Positions 1 through 4,997 of a DNA stretch of 10,777 bases are shown piece after piece. The DNA is taken from contig JAEZHQ010000062.1 in the NCBI GenBank assembly GCA_023416455.1, positions 1 to 10,777 on the forward strand. The letters run 5' to 3'. Below the pieces are notes generated by a model. It ran no database searches and was not told the DNA's origin. It saw nothing but the letters and a program-made list of their open reading frames with translations. Position 1 is the first letter of the stretch; every line of letters begins with the position of its first letter. This DNA comes from Pseudomonadota bacterium (lineage in GTDB: Bacteria; Pseudomonadota; Alphaproteobacteria; Azospirillales; Azospirillaceae). A program made the position numbers and the translations under genes.

Positions 1-52
1 GGACGCCGCGAACGAAACCCGTGCCTGAAGGGGCATTGCCGACCTCGACCTA

Positions 53-81
53 TCCGTTATATACCGCAGCTATATAACCAT
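53..81. promoter_or_regulatory. Mo-box-like operator 1 (ModE/MopA/MopB type)
   Basis: A perfect 8-bp inverted repeat, GTTATATA (56-63) and TATATAAC (71-78), surrounds a 7-bp spacer in an otherwise GC-rich region. As I recall it, the Mo-box consensus of ModE-type regulators is ATCGCTATATA-N6-TATATAACGAT. The right half here matches at about 10 of 11 positions and the left half at about 8 of 11. ModE, and MopA/MopB in Rhodobacter, bind such sites when loaded with molybdate. A TTGAAA hexamer on the minus strand (102-107) lies upstream of a TATGGT-like hexamer (77-82), with a long 19-bp spacer. The site may therefore overlap the start of a leftward transcript leading out of the window, as at Mo-repressed molybdate transport promoters. 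The controlled gene is not in the window. Confidence 0.7.
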
Positions 82-212
82 AAGAAGAAAATGGGAAGCC
101 CTTTCAACCCATGGCCAGCCCATCCTCCGGCCCTCGGCGATCCCGCATCGCCCCTGACCATCCATCCGTTTTCGGCGAATCTGTGATGACGGCCGGAATC
201 GTCGTGTGATTC

Positions 213-238
213 AAGGAGTCCGCCCAATGTCGGGCGGA
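213..238 (+). other. Ribosome-site hairpin of the IS transposase (copy 1)
   Basis: AAGGAG (213-218) is followed directly by the perfect inverted repeat TCCGCCC (219-225), AATGTC, GGGCGGA (232-238). The transposase reading frame starts at GTG 247. The stem lies between the ribosome-binding site and the start, and it repeats exactly in the second copy (3313-3332). Some insertion sequences (IS10, IS50) use 5' hairpins to stop outside transcripts from being translated into transposase. A similar role here is inference. Confidence 0.5.
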
Positions 239-246
239 TTCGGATC

Positions 247-600
247 GTGGACGGCATCCAGCTGTTGGCGGCAGGGATTTCCCAGGAGTTTCAGGCGCTT
301 CTGCCCGGACAGCGGAAGACTAGGCGGGCCAATCCGGCGCTGCTGGTGGCGACGATGCTTGATGTGCGCAGCGCCAACCTGGTGGATTTGGCCGCCGGGC
401 TGCCGCGCAAGGCCGAGCGCATCGACAGGACCCGGTGTTCGCCCTGGAAAACGTGCGCCTGACGGTCCGCCAGGCCACCACCACCATCGGCATCATCCAC
501 GATCCCGGCCCCGCCGAGCCGTGGACCATCGCCATGTCCGCCATGCCGGGATACCTGAAAACCCTCGATTGCTCCGCCCGCTGGGCGATCGCACTCCAGC
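247..600 (+). pseudogene. IS4-family-like transposase remnant, N-terminal piece joined out of frame to a late piece
   Basis: From GTG 247 to about 427 the frame encodes the transposase N-terminus (MDGIQLLAAGISQEFQ...). This is the same as the second copy at 3304-3124 apart from a few substitutions. At 427/428 the two copies diverge. From about 430 to 590, in a different frame, the sequence encodes a segment containing LTVRQATTTIGIIHDPGP and later GYLKTLDCSARWAI, which resembles the region before the catalytic glutamate in IS4-type DDE transposases. The piece carrying the first catalytic aspartate, present in copy 2, is deleted and the junction changes frame, so no active enzyme can be made. 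After about 600 the frame no longer resembles a transposase that I recognise. Confidence 0.72.
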
Positions 601-705
601 CCGGGAACGTCGCCCGCTCCAAAACCTCCTATTTCACCGGAGGGTTGCGCCGCATCGTCCGCCTCATCCTCAACGCGCTCCCGCTGCCGCCGCTCTGGTC
701 TCGTC

Positions 706-723
706 AAACTGATGGATGTTGAG
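706..723. repeat. Right inverted repeat of IS copy 1
   Basis: AAACTGATGGATGTTGAG at 706-723 is an imperfect reverse complement of the left tip beginning at 154 (about 15 of 18 positions). It marks the right boundary of the shortened element. The IS256-type fragment begins at once beyond it, so the IS4-like element abuts or interrupts that older element. Confidence 0.6.
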
Positions 724-890
724 GCTCGGTACTTCAGTTTCCATTGGCGCAGGAATGCTTTGCGCCTGGCCTCGACCTCCTTGGCCGTCTTGGCGCAGAT
801 CATATCCGTGCAATCGGCGGTGACCTCGTCGTAGAGCTTTTTGGGGACGTGGGCCAACAGGTTGCGGTGCTTATGGACCATTCGCCGCCC
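722..890 (-). pseudogene. IS256 (mutator) family transposase fragment
   Basis: Read on the minus strand, this stretch encodes about 56 residues containing VHKHRNLLAHVPKKLYDEV, then DMICAKTAKEVEARRKAF and RQWKLKYRA. This is the well-known middle segment of IS256-family transposases, following their cysteine/VHK motif. Neither the start, nor the catalytic DDE regions, nor the C-terminus is present. One side is cut by the IS4-like right end near 723 and the other by the chemotaxis-gene remnant near 900. It is a dead scrap inside a nested insertion scar. Apart from family membership no name can be given. Confidence 0.78.
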
Positions 891-906
891 ATGTTGCGCA
901 ACGCCG

Positions 907-1461
907 GCTGCACCTGCCACGGTCGAGGGGCTGTCGGAGGCGGTGCGCAGGATCGGCGCCGTGGTCGGCCTCATCCAGACCATCGCCAGCCAGACCCGCC
1001 TGCTGGCGCTCAATGCGACCATCGAGGCGGCGCGCGCGGGTGAGGCGGGCAAGGGCTTCGCGGTGGTCGCCAACAAGGTCAAGGCGCTGGCCGACCAGGC
1101 CGCCCGCGCCGCCGACGGCATCGTGGACCAGGTCGGCGGCATGCGGGCGGCGAGCGAGGACGCGGCCAACGCCATCCAGGCCATCGCCGCGACCATCGAG
1201 GAGTTCGGCGGTATCAGCGCCGCCATCGCCGCCGCGGTGGAGCAGCAGCAGGCCGCCACGTCGGGCATCGCGCAGAACGTCAACGAGGTCGCCCAGGGTG
1301 CCGAGCGGGTCAACGTCAGCCTGGGCTCGGTGTCGGCGGCGGCCAGCCAGGCCGGCGACACCGCCCACCACGTCCTCCAGGCGGCCAACGACTTGCACGG
1401 CCGCGCCGACGCTGTTCGCCGCCAGGTCGAGGACTTCCTGAGCGGTGCCAAAGCCGCCTGA
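907..1461 (+). pseudogene. Methyl-accepting chemotaxis protein, 3' signalling-domain remnant
   Basis: The frame encodes about 184 residues of the MCP cytoplasmic signalling hairpin. The strongly conserved tip is present (IASQTRLLALNATIEAARAG, then GKGFAVVANKVKALADQ), followed by the descending helix with its alanine/glutamate-rich methylation-type heptads (AATIEEFGGI, AAAVEQQQAATSGI) and a C-terminal tail ending at TGA 1459-1461. MCPs normally have 450-700 residues. The sensor, transmembrane, HAMP and ascending-helix regions are missing, and the similarity stops next to the IS256 fragment. No plausible start or ribosome-binding site precedes it, so I call it a truncated remnant. The tip normally contacts CheA and CheW, so an accidentally expressed soluble fragment could still interfere with receptor arrays. 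Its codon use matches the host. Confidence 0.85.
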
Positions 1462-1480
1462 CCGCGACGCGCCTCGCCGT

Positions 1481-1509
1481 GGGGGGCGGTGCGGCTGCGC
1501 CGCTCCCCC
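1481..1509. terminator. Hairpin between convergent MCP remnant and RES gene
   Basis: GGGGGGCGG (1481-1489) pairs with CCGC-T-CCCCC (1500-1509), leaving one bulged T and a loop of about 10 nt. It lies in the 50-bp gap between the stop codons of two convergent frames. There is no T-run on either strand, so intrinsic termination is not assured. Confidence 0.45.
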
Positions 1510-1511
1510 GC

Positions 1512-2177
1512 TCAGGACAGGGTGCGGACGACGACCTTGCCCCGCACGGGGGCGGTGATCTCGTAGTGCGCGTCCATGGTCACGTTACGGATGTCCGGCG
1601 GGCGGTAGGCCACGACGCAGACGCCTCCGGCGTGGCGCACGCTGTCGTAGAGGATTCCCGCACCGCCCTTGGCCCGGACGCCCTCGCCGAACGCCTGGGA
1701 GGCCGTGTAGCTGCCGGGGGCGAAGAGGTCCGGCCTCTGGCCCGACTGTCCGCGCAGATCCACGGAGGCGCCCTCCAGGCGCGCGGTGTAGGTGCGGTAG
1801 AACTCGCGCATCTCGCGCTTGCGCCGGAAGACGGCCTCGCGCCGGAGATGGTGGGCCACTTCGGCGACGGACGTGCGGACGTTCAAGGCGGCATACCAGC
1901 CGCCAAGCTCGGGACCGTTGAAGCGCATGCCCGCGGGCGCGACGTGCAGGAAGGACGCCATCACGACGCTGGCGTTGGGAACGCCGAACACCCACTGGTC
2001 CCTGGGCAGCCGGGCCAGCCGCTCGACGACCAGGCGGTCGTTGGTCCAACCTTCGAGGTCCATGACGGCCTCAAGGTCTTCGGCGGAGGAGACGCCCTCG
2101 AAGGCGGGGATGGGCGGAAAGCGCGAGGGGATGAGCCGGTACGTCGGCCCCGGCACCGCGGCGGTCGGGAGATCCAT
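1512..2177 (-). CDS. RES-domain toxin (Xre/RES toxin-antitoxin system)
   Basis: A 221-aa RES-family protein, so named for conserved Arg, Glu and Ser. The core has GMRFNGP (Arg85), Tyr95 in GWYAAL and Glu106 in SVAEVAHH. The Arg-Tyr spacing of 10 and Arg-Glu spacing of 21 equal those of the catalytic residues I recall for Pseudomonas putida Res (Arg31, Tyr41, Glu52). Ser179 (YDSVRHAGGVC) completes the signature. Characterised members degrade NAD+ or ADP-ribosylate a host enzyme (MbcT, Res, ParT) and stop growth when freed from the antitoxin. The gene lies 16 bp behind the antitoxin gene, in the usual antitoxin-toxin order, with only a weak ribosome site (AGAGCG), which suggests translational dependence on the gene in front. 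All key residues are present, so the toxin looks functional. Confidence 0.88.
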   Translation of the reverse strand: MDLPTAAVPGPTYRLIPSRFPPIPAFEGVSSAEDLEAVMDLEGWTNDRLVVERLARLPRDQWVFGVPNASVVMASFLHVAPAGMRFNGPELGGWYAALNVRTSVAEVAHHLRREAVFRRKREMREFYRTYTARLEGASVDLRGQSGQRPDLFAPGSYTASQAFGEGVRAKGGAGILYDSVRHAGGVCVVAYRPPDIRNVTMDAHYEITAPVRGKVVVRTLS

Positions 2178-2193
2178 TGGGGCGGGCGCTCTG

Positions 2194-2721
2194 TCAGACG
2201 AACACGATGTCGTCGTCGCGGTAGGGCGTGAAGTCGCGGTCGGCCTCGTTGGGCGCGGCGAAGACGCCGCCCCGCATAGCGTCCAGGTAGCGTCGGACCA
2301 GCATGAGGGCGTCCTGGGTGCCGCTGGTCAGCAGCGCCAGGGGCGGCCCGCCGCCGAAGGTCGGGGCGTCGTGCGGCCCCTGGAGCCAAGCGATGCCCTC
2401 CTCGTCGGTCTCGAACAGGATGCGCAGCGCCTTGTGGATGCCGAGCACCGCCGAAATGCGCAGCAGGGTGTCCACCGGCAGCGCGATCTCCTGGCCCGCC
2501 CGCGCCCGCGAGGCCCAGCCGTGGTAGGTGGAGCGGCCGGGAAAGCCCAGCACGCGCAGGCGCTCGGCCTCGGACAGGCCCCACAAATCGGCGATGTTGA
2601 GGAAGGTGCGCATGCCCGGACCGCTCAGTCGACGGCGGTTCTCGCCTGAGAACCGGCTGGCGTCCAGAATCCGGGGGCCTGCCCCGATGTCCCGCTCCAC
2701 CCGTCGCGCCGTGTTCGGCAT
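2194..2721 (-). CDS. Xre/MbcA/ParS-type antitoxin (DUF2384 toxin-binding domain)
   Basis: A 175-aa protein with a helix-turn-helix-like N-terminal half (about residues 40-95, including LSEAERLRVLGFPGRSTYHG). Its C-terminal half has the Xre/MbcA/ParS toxin-binding signature: a helix LGIHKALRILF (93-103), a WLQGP motif, FGGGPPLALLTSG (122-134) and LVRRYLDAMRGG (141-152). Antitoxins of this family neutralise the RES toxin by inserting their C-terminal end into the active site, and they repress their own operon. The acidic, hydrophobic tail (DDDIVFV) fits such a plug. The start is well supported by AAGGAGG five bases before the ATG. It is the first gene of the pair, with a promoter and palindromic operators directly upstream. 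Confidence 0.88.
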   Translation of the reverse strand: MPNTARRVERDIGAGPRILDASRFSGENRRRLSGPGMRTFLNIADLWGLSEAERLRVLGFPGRSTYHGWASRARAGQEIALPVDTLLRISAVLGIHKALRILFETDEEGIAWLQGPHDAPTFGGGPPLALLTSGTQDALMLVRRYLDAMRGGVFAAPNEADRDFTPYRDDDIVFV

Positions 2722-2731
2722 GTCGCCTCCT

Positions 2732-2773
2732 TGTCCAGATATGGACGTTACTGCTCATATCCGAACAGGTCAA
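2732..2773 (-). promoter_or_regulatory. Toxin-antitoxin promoter with two operator palindromes
   Basis: On the minus strand, TTGACC (2768-2773) and TAACGT (2745-2750) are separated by exactly 17 bp and sit 24 bp before the antitoxin start. Two imperfect palindromes cover the promoter. TGTTC-N6-GAGCA (2752-2767) fills the -35/-10 spacer. GTCCA-TATC-TGGAC (within 2732-2747) lies just downstream of the -10. In one orientation the two 16-mers agree at 11 positions, and their centres are 20 bp (two helix turns) apart. This is the arrangement expected for cooperative autorepression by the antitoxin. Site and spacing are seen; binding is inferred. Confidence 0.6.
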
Positions 2774-2822
2774 CGCGAAACGGGGTTCCCTATCCGCATG
2801 CACCAACCCTGGATCTGGAAAG

Positions 2823-3304
2823 CGAGCGGCCCCCTCCGGCACCAGCGGCACGGCCGCGTCCAGCAGCGCCTTTTGGACGGCGAAGCCGATGGCCCCCTCG
2901 GTCGCCTCCACCCGCCACAGCAGGGGCAGCGCCCGCTCGCCGTGGCGGACCGCCAGCATCAGCACCGGATGGCGAGCGTTGAGCTTGGACTGGTCCAGGA
3001 TCAGCACCAGCGGCTGGCCCTGGGCCGCCAGAGCGGCCAGCACCTCGCGGGCGAACGGCGCCATCACCGCGTCCGGCTCGATCATGGGGTTCTTCAAGAC
3101 CCGCTCGATCCACTGATAGCGCATGTCGATGCGCTCGGCCTTGCGCGGCAGCCCGGCGGCCAAATCCACCAGGTTGGCGCTGCGCACATCGAGCATCGTC
3201 GCCACCAGCAGCGCCGGATTGGCCCGCCGGGTCTTCCGCTGTCCGGGCAGAAGCCGCTGAAACTCCTGGGAAATCCCCGCCGCCAACAGCTGGATGCCGT
3301 CCAC
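2823..3304 (-). pseudogene. IS4-family-like transposase, N-terminal 160 residues only
   Basis: The frame begins at GTG 3304 and shares its first 60 residues with the fragment at 247-427, then continues through RYQWIERVLKNP, the segment LVLILDQSKLN (probably carrying the first DDE aspartate), LWRVEATEGAIGFAVQ and ALLDAAVPLVPEGAA. After this it runs into non-transposase sequence near 2822. IS4-type transposases usually have 350-450 residues, so more than half is missing, including the other catalytic acidic residues. It cannot transpose by itself. An RBS-proximal hairpin at 3313-3332 matches copy 1. Confidence 0.8.
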
Positions 3305-3383
3305 GATCCGAATCCGCCCGACATTGGGCGGACTCCTTGATCACACGACGATTCCGGCCGTCATCGCAGCTTCGCCGAAAACT

Positions 3384-3409
3384 GATGGATGGTCAGGATG
3401 GATGGTCAG
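3384..3409. repeat. Perfect 13-bp tandem duplication of the IS tip
   Basis: GATGGATGGTCAG occurs at 3384-3396 and again at 3397-3409 without a mismatch. Copy 1 has this tip only once (154-166). The duplication lies at the outermost end of copy 2, where transposase would bind. Confidence 0.85.
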
Positions 3410-3424
3410 GCCCCCGCCCCGAAC

Positions 3425-3453
3425 TCCGCTGTATAGATGAAATATACAGCGGC
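3425..3453. promoter_or_regulatory. Mo-box-like operator 2, upstream of mop
   Basis: CCGCTGTATA (3426-3435) and TATACAGCGG (3443-3452) form a perfect 10-bp inverted repeat around GATGAAA. The CGCT-TATA...TATA architecture and the 7-bp spacer parallel the site at 54-80, and eight of ten left-arm bases agree with it. In Rhodobacter capsulatus the mop gene is activated through a Mo-box by MopA. Here the centre lies about 195 bp before the mop start and about 61 bp before a TTGACA hexamer, so upstream activation is more likely than repression by overlap. Confidence 0.65.
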
Positions 3454-3499
3454 GTATCATCGCGCCTTCATCGAAGTACGGGAATCACCGGCAGGAACT

Positions 3500-3528
3500 T
3501 TGACAACAACCATCGCCATTTTTCTCCT
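3500..3528 (+). promoter_or_regulatory. mop: Candidate mop promoter (-35 TTGACA)
   Basis: A perfect TTGACA at 3500-3505 lies in the AT-richer stretch between Mo-box 2 and mop. At a 17-bp spacing the -10 position (TCTCCT) is poor, which would suit an activator-dependent promoter. A weaker alternative uses CATACT at 3573-3578. The call rests mainly on the -35. Confidence 0.35.
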
Positions 3529-3583
3529 GATTTCGCCCGATGATTCGCATTTCATTTTTGAAAACCCCCGATCATACTGTCTC

Positions 3584-3600
3584 CGTGCGGCGATCGCACG
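3584..3600 (+). other. Small hairpin in the mop leader
   Basis: CGTGCG, loop GCGAT, CGCACG is a perfect 6-bp stem ending 34 bp before the mop ATG and upstream of the ribosome site GGGAGA. It might affect leader stability. It is far too small to be a molybdenum cofactor riboswitch. Confidence 0.4.
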
Positions 3601-3633
3601 AAAGGACGACAGGACAAGGACGGGAGAATCAGG

Positions 3634-3840
3634 ATGAAGCTCAGCGCCCGCAACCAGCTCAAAGGCACGGTCATTTCCGTCGAGACGGGGCCGATCTCGG
3701 CCAAGGTGAAGATCGACGTCGGCGGCGGCAACACCATCACGTCGACGGTGACCGCCGAGACCGTCGAGGAACTCGGCCTCACGGACGGCGATGCGGTCGT
3801 CGTCGTCATCAAGGCGTCCGACGTCCTGATCGGCAAATAA
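3634..3840 (+). CDS. mop: Molbindin (molybdate-binding Mop protein, single TOBE domain)
   Basis: A 68-aa protein that is one complete molbindin/TOBE domain. It has the hallmark start MKLSARNQLKGTV, a central beta segment with GGGNTITSTVT, and the closing motif VVIKASDVLIG. Molbindins assemble as small cytoplasmic oligomers, usually hexamers, that store or buffer molybdate at subunit interfaces. The length is typical of Mop. The start is supported by GGGAGA eight bases upstream. The gene stands alone: a Mo-box-like palindrome and candidate promoter lie in front, and a strong 14-bp hairpin follows immediately. By analogy with Rhodobacter mop, transcription should rise when molybdate is available. 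The Mop identity is firm; regulation is inferred from the operator. Confidence 0.93.
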   Translation: MKLSARNQLKGTVISVETGPISAKVKIDVGGGNTITSTVTAETVEELGLTDGDAVVVVIKASDVLIGK

Positions 3841-3848
3841 GGAGGCCG

Positions 3849-3879
3849 GCACCGGGAGCGGCGGGGCCGCTCCCGGTGC
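3849..3879 (+). terminator. Strong hairpin after mop
   Basis: GCACCGGGAGCGGC (3849-3862) and GCCGCTCCCGGTGC (3866-3879) are perfect 14-bp arms around a GGG loop, starting nine bases after the mop stop codon. There is no T-run after it. Its position between convergent genes suggests it ends or protects transcripts from both sides. Confidence 0.65.
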
Positions 3880-3886
3880 GGTGATC

Positions 3887-3918
3887 CGGAGGCCGCGCCT
3901 ACCAGGCCGCGGCCTCCG
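3887..3918 (-). terminator. Hairpin spanning the LysR stop codon
   Basis: CGGAGGCCGCG (3887-3897) and CGCGGCCTCCG (3908-3918) are perfect 11-bp arms. The 10-nt loop contains the stop codon (TAG on the minus strand, 3899-3901) of the regulator gene. It overlaps the coding end, so it may be a compact terminator or a by-product of GC-rich coding sequence. No T-run follows. Confidence 0.45.
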
Positions 3919-4825
3919 CCGGCGGCGGGTGGCGCTGGACCGGATCGCTGCGGAAGGCCGCGATCAGCCATTGGCGGAAGGCAGCGGCCTCGGGGCGCGG
4001 CTCGCCGGCATGCTCCAGCAGGAAATAGGTCCCGGACACCGCGACCCGGTCGCCCAGCGGCGCCACGAGCCGGCCGGTGGCGAGCGGCCGTTCGACCAGC
4101 AGCGCCGGCACCACCGCCAGACCGAGCCCGTCCTCCGCCGCCTGGATGGCGAAAAAGGTCTGGTCGACGACGAGCGGGTCGGCGAGCGCCGCCGGAGCCA
4201 GCCGGTGGGCGCGGCACCACACCGGCCACAGGTCCGGGCGGGCGCGGATCTGGATGGTGGTGACCCGCGCGATGTCGCCGGCCTCCCGGATCGGGTGTTG
4301 GCGGGCGAAGGCCGGATTGCAGACCGGCAGGCAATGCTCGATCACCAGCGGGGTCGCGACGAGGCCGGCGAAATGCGCCGGATCGCGCCGGATCGCCAAA
4401 TCGAAATCCTGCGACAGGTCGACCGGCCCGAGGCCCGTCCTCATCGAGACCTCCTGCTCCGGATGGTCGCGGCGGAACGCCCCCAGCCGCGGCAGAAGCC
4501 AGTGCATGGCCAAGGTCGGCAGGCAGTCGACCCGGAGCACGGCGCGGCCGCTCTCGGCCTGGAGCGCCTCGGTCGCCCGCGCCAGCTCCGCGAACAGGCC
4601 GGTGATCTGGGTGAAGTAGCGGGCTCCGACCTCGGTGAGGGCGACGCGCCGGTGGCGGCGGGTGAAGAGCGCCACCCGAAGCGCCTGCTCCAACGTCCGG
4701 ATCTGGCGGCTGACCGCCCCCGGGGTCACGCACAGCTCGTGCGCCGCCGCCGCGAAGCTGCCGTGGCGGGCGGCTGATTCGAAGGCGCGGAGCGCGTTCA
4801 GCGGCGGCAGGCGGTGCAGGCTCAT
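3899..4825 (-). CDS. LysR-family transcriptional regulator, GcvA-like
   Basis: A 308-aa protein of normal LysR length. Residues 1-65 form the winged helix-turn-helix (LNALRAFESAARHGSFAAAA, then CVTPGAVSRQIRTLEQAL). The remainder is the effector-binding domain, with GcvA-like features such as a DFDLAIRR segment, then DQTFFAIQAAEDGLGLAVVP. I chose ATG 4825, with GGGAGAGG nearby, over an in-frame TTG at 4867 that adds 14 residues unlike the family. The gene is divergent from the GNAT-MFS-MBL run, with 172 bp between, and a LysR-type palindrome (TGAG-N5-CTCA, 4854-4866) lies close to its start. The regulator therefore probably controls the divergent genes and itself. The effector cannot be deduced. 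Confidence 0.9.
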   Translation of the reverse strand: MSLHRLPPLNALRAFESAARHGSFAAAAHELCVTPGAVSRQIRTLEQALRVALFTRRHRRVALTEVGARYFTQITGLFAELARATEALQAESGRAVLRVDCLPTLAMHWLLPRLGAFRRDHPEQEVSMRTGLGPVDLSQDFDLAIRRDPAHFAGLVATPLVIEHCLPVCNPAFARQHPIREAGDIARVTTIQIRARPDLWPVWCRAHRLAPAALADPLVVDQTFFAIQAAEDGLGLAVVPALLVERPLATGRLVAPLGDRVAVSGTYFLLEHAGEPRPEAAAFRQWLIAAFRSDPVQRHPPPAEAAAW

Positions 4826-4853
4826 CCCGGCCTCTCCCTCGGGGACGTTCGCG

Positions 4854-4919
4854 TGAGTTTTTCTCAATAAGTGCGTGAAGACAACTCGTTTGCACGGCCC
4901 CCTGGGCTGCCGCTAGCCT
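4854..4919 (+). promoter_or_regulatory. LysR box and candidate promoter for the GNAT operon
   Basis: TGAG-TTTTT-CTCA (4854-4866) is a T-N11-A palindrome of the LysR type. Downstream, TTGCAC (4890-4895) and TAGCCT (4914-4919) are 18 bp apart and could drive the divergent operon. The box would lie some 25-35 bp upstream of the -35, a usual place for a LysR activation site. Confidence 0.45.
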
Positions 4920-4997
4920 CTGCGACGACAGGATCGGCGAGCGCCGCACGCCCCCGCCGGCGGTGCGGCGCCCGCCCCCCGCAGGAGTTTCCCCAGC

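Larger units (their letters stand above)
154..723 (+). mobile_element. Internally deleted IS4-like element, copy 1
   Basis: The left tip begins CTGACCATCCATC at 154, and an imperfect inverted copy, AAACTGATGGATGTTGAG, lies at 706-723, matching at about 15 of 18 bases. Both ends therefore appear present, but only about 570 bp lies between them. Bases 154-427 are nearly identical, in inverted orientation, to 3409-3124, so two copies of the same element face each other across the region. The interior has lost most of the transposase gene (see the pseudogene). It is a non-autonomous remnant that could in principle be moved by a transposase acting in trans. The family assignment rests on the transposase fragments, and I cannot name the IS. 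Confidence 0.72.
2823..3409 (-). mobile_element. IS4-like element, copy 2, truncated
   Basis: The outer tip at 3409 reads inward as CTGACCATCCATC, twice in tandem, followed by the same leader, ribosome site, hairpin and transposase start as copy 1. Similarity to a transposase ends at about 2822, where the frame changes abruptly into unrelated residues ahead of the toxin-antitoxin promoter. No right inverted repeat is visible, so the 3' part of the element has been lost. Together with copy 1 it brackets 154-3409 with inverted copies, like a degraded composite transposon. Confidence 0.7.

Noticed and set aside
91..186. Short frame after Mo-box 1 (MGSPFNPWPAHPPALG...) that might be a gene cut by the IS
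   Set aside because: Only 31 codons, running into the IS tip, with no good ribosome site and no recognisable family. It could be chance.
291..1451. Long open frame on the minus strand (386 codons)
   Set aside because: It runs antisense to the MCP remnant and through IS pieces. Only its middle (722-890) has family likeness, to IS256 transposase; the rest is low-complexity antisense translation.
1961..3304. 447-codon minus-strand frame apparently fusing transposase to further coding sequence
   Set aside because: The transposase likeness ends at about 2822. Beyond that it is an out-of-frame shadow of the antitoxin and toxin genes, whose own frames have clear family motifs and start signals.
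150..3413. Possible 4-bp target duplication GCCC outside the two IS tips
   Set aside because: In sequence this GC-rich a 4-bp match is expected by chance, and IS4-type elements usually make longer duplications.
3540..3633. Molybdenum cofactor riboswitch in front of mop
   Set aside because: The leader has only a 6-bp hairpin and lacks the size and multi-stem layout of that riboswitch.
4826..4867. Earlier TTG start for the GcvA-like regulator
   Set aside because: The added 14 residues do not resemble LysR N-termini, and the ATG at 4825 has a better ribosome site.
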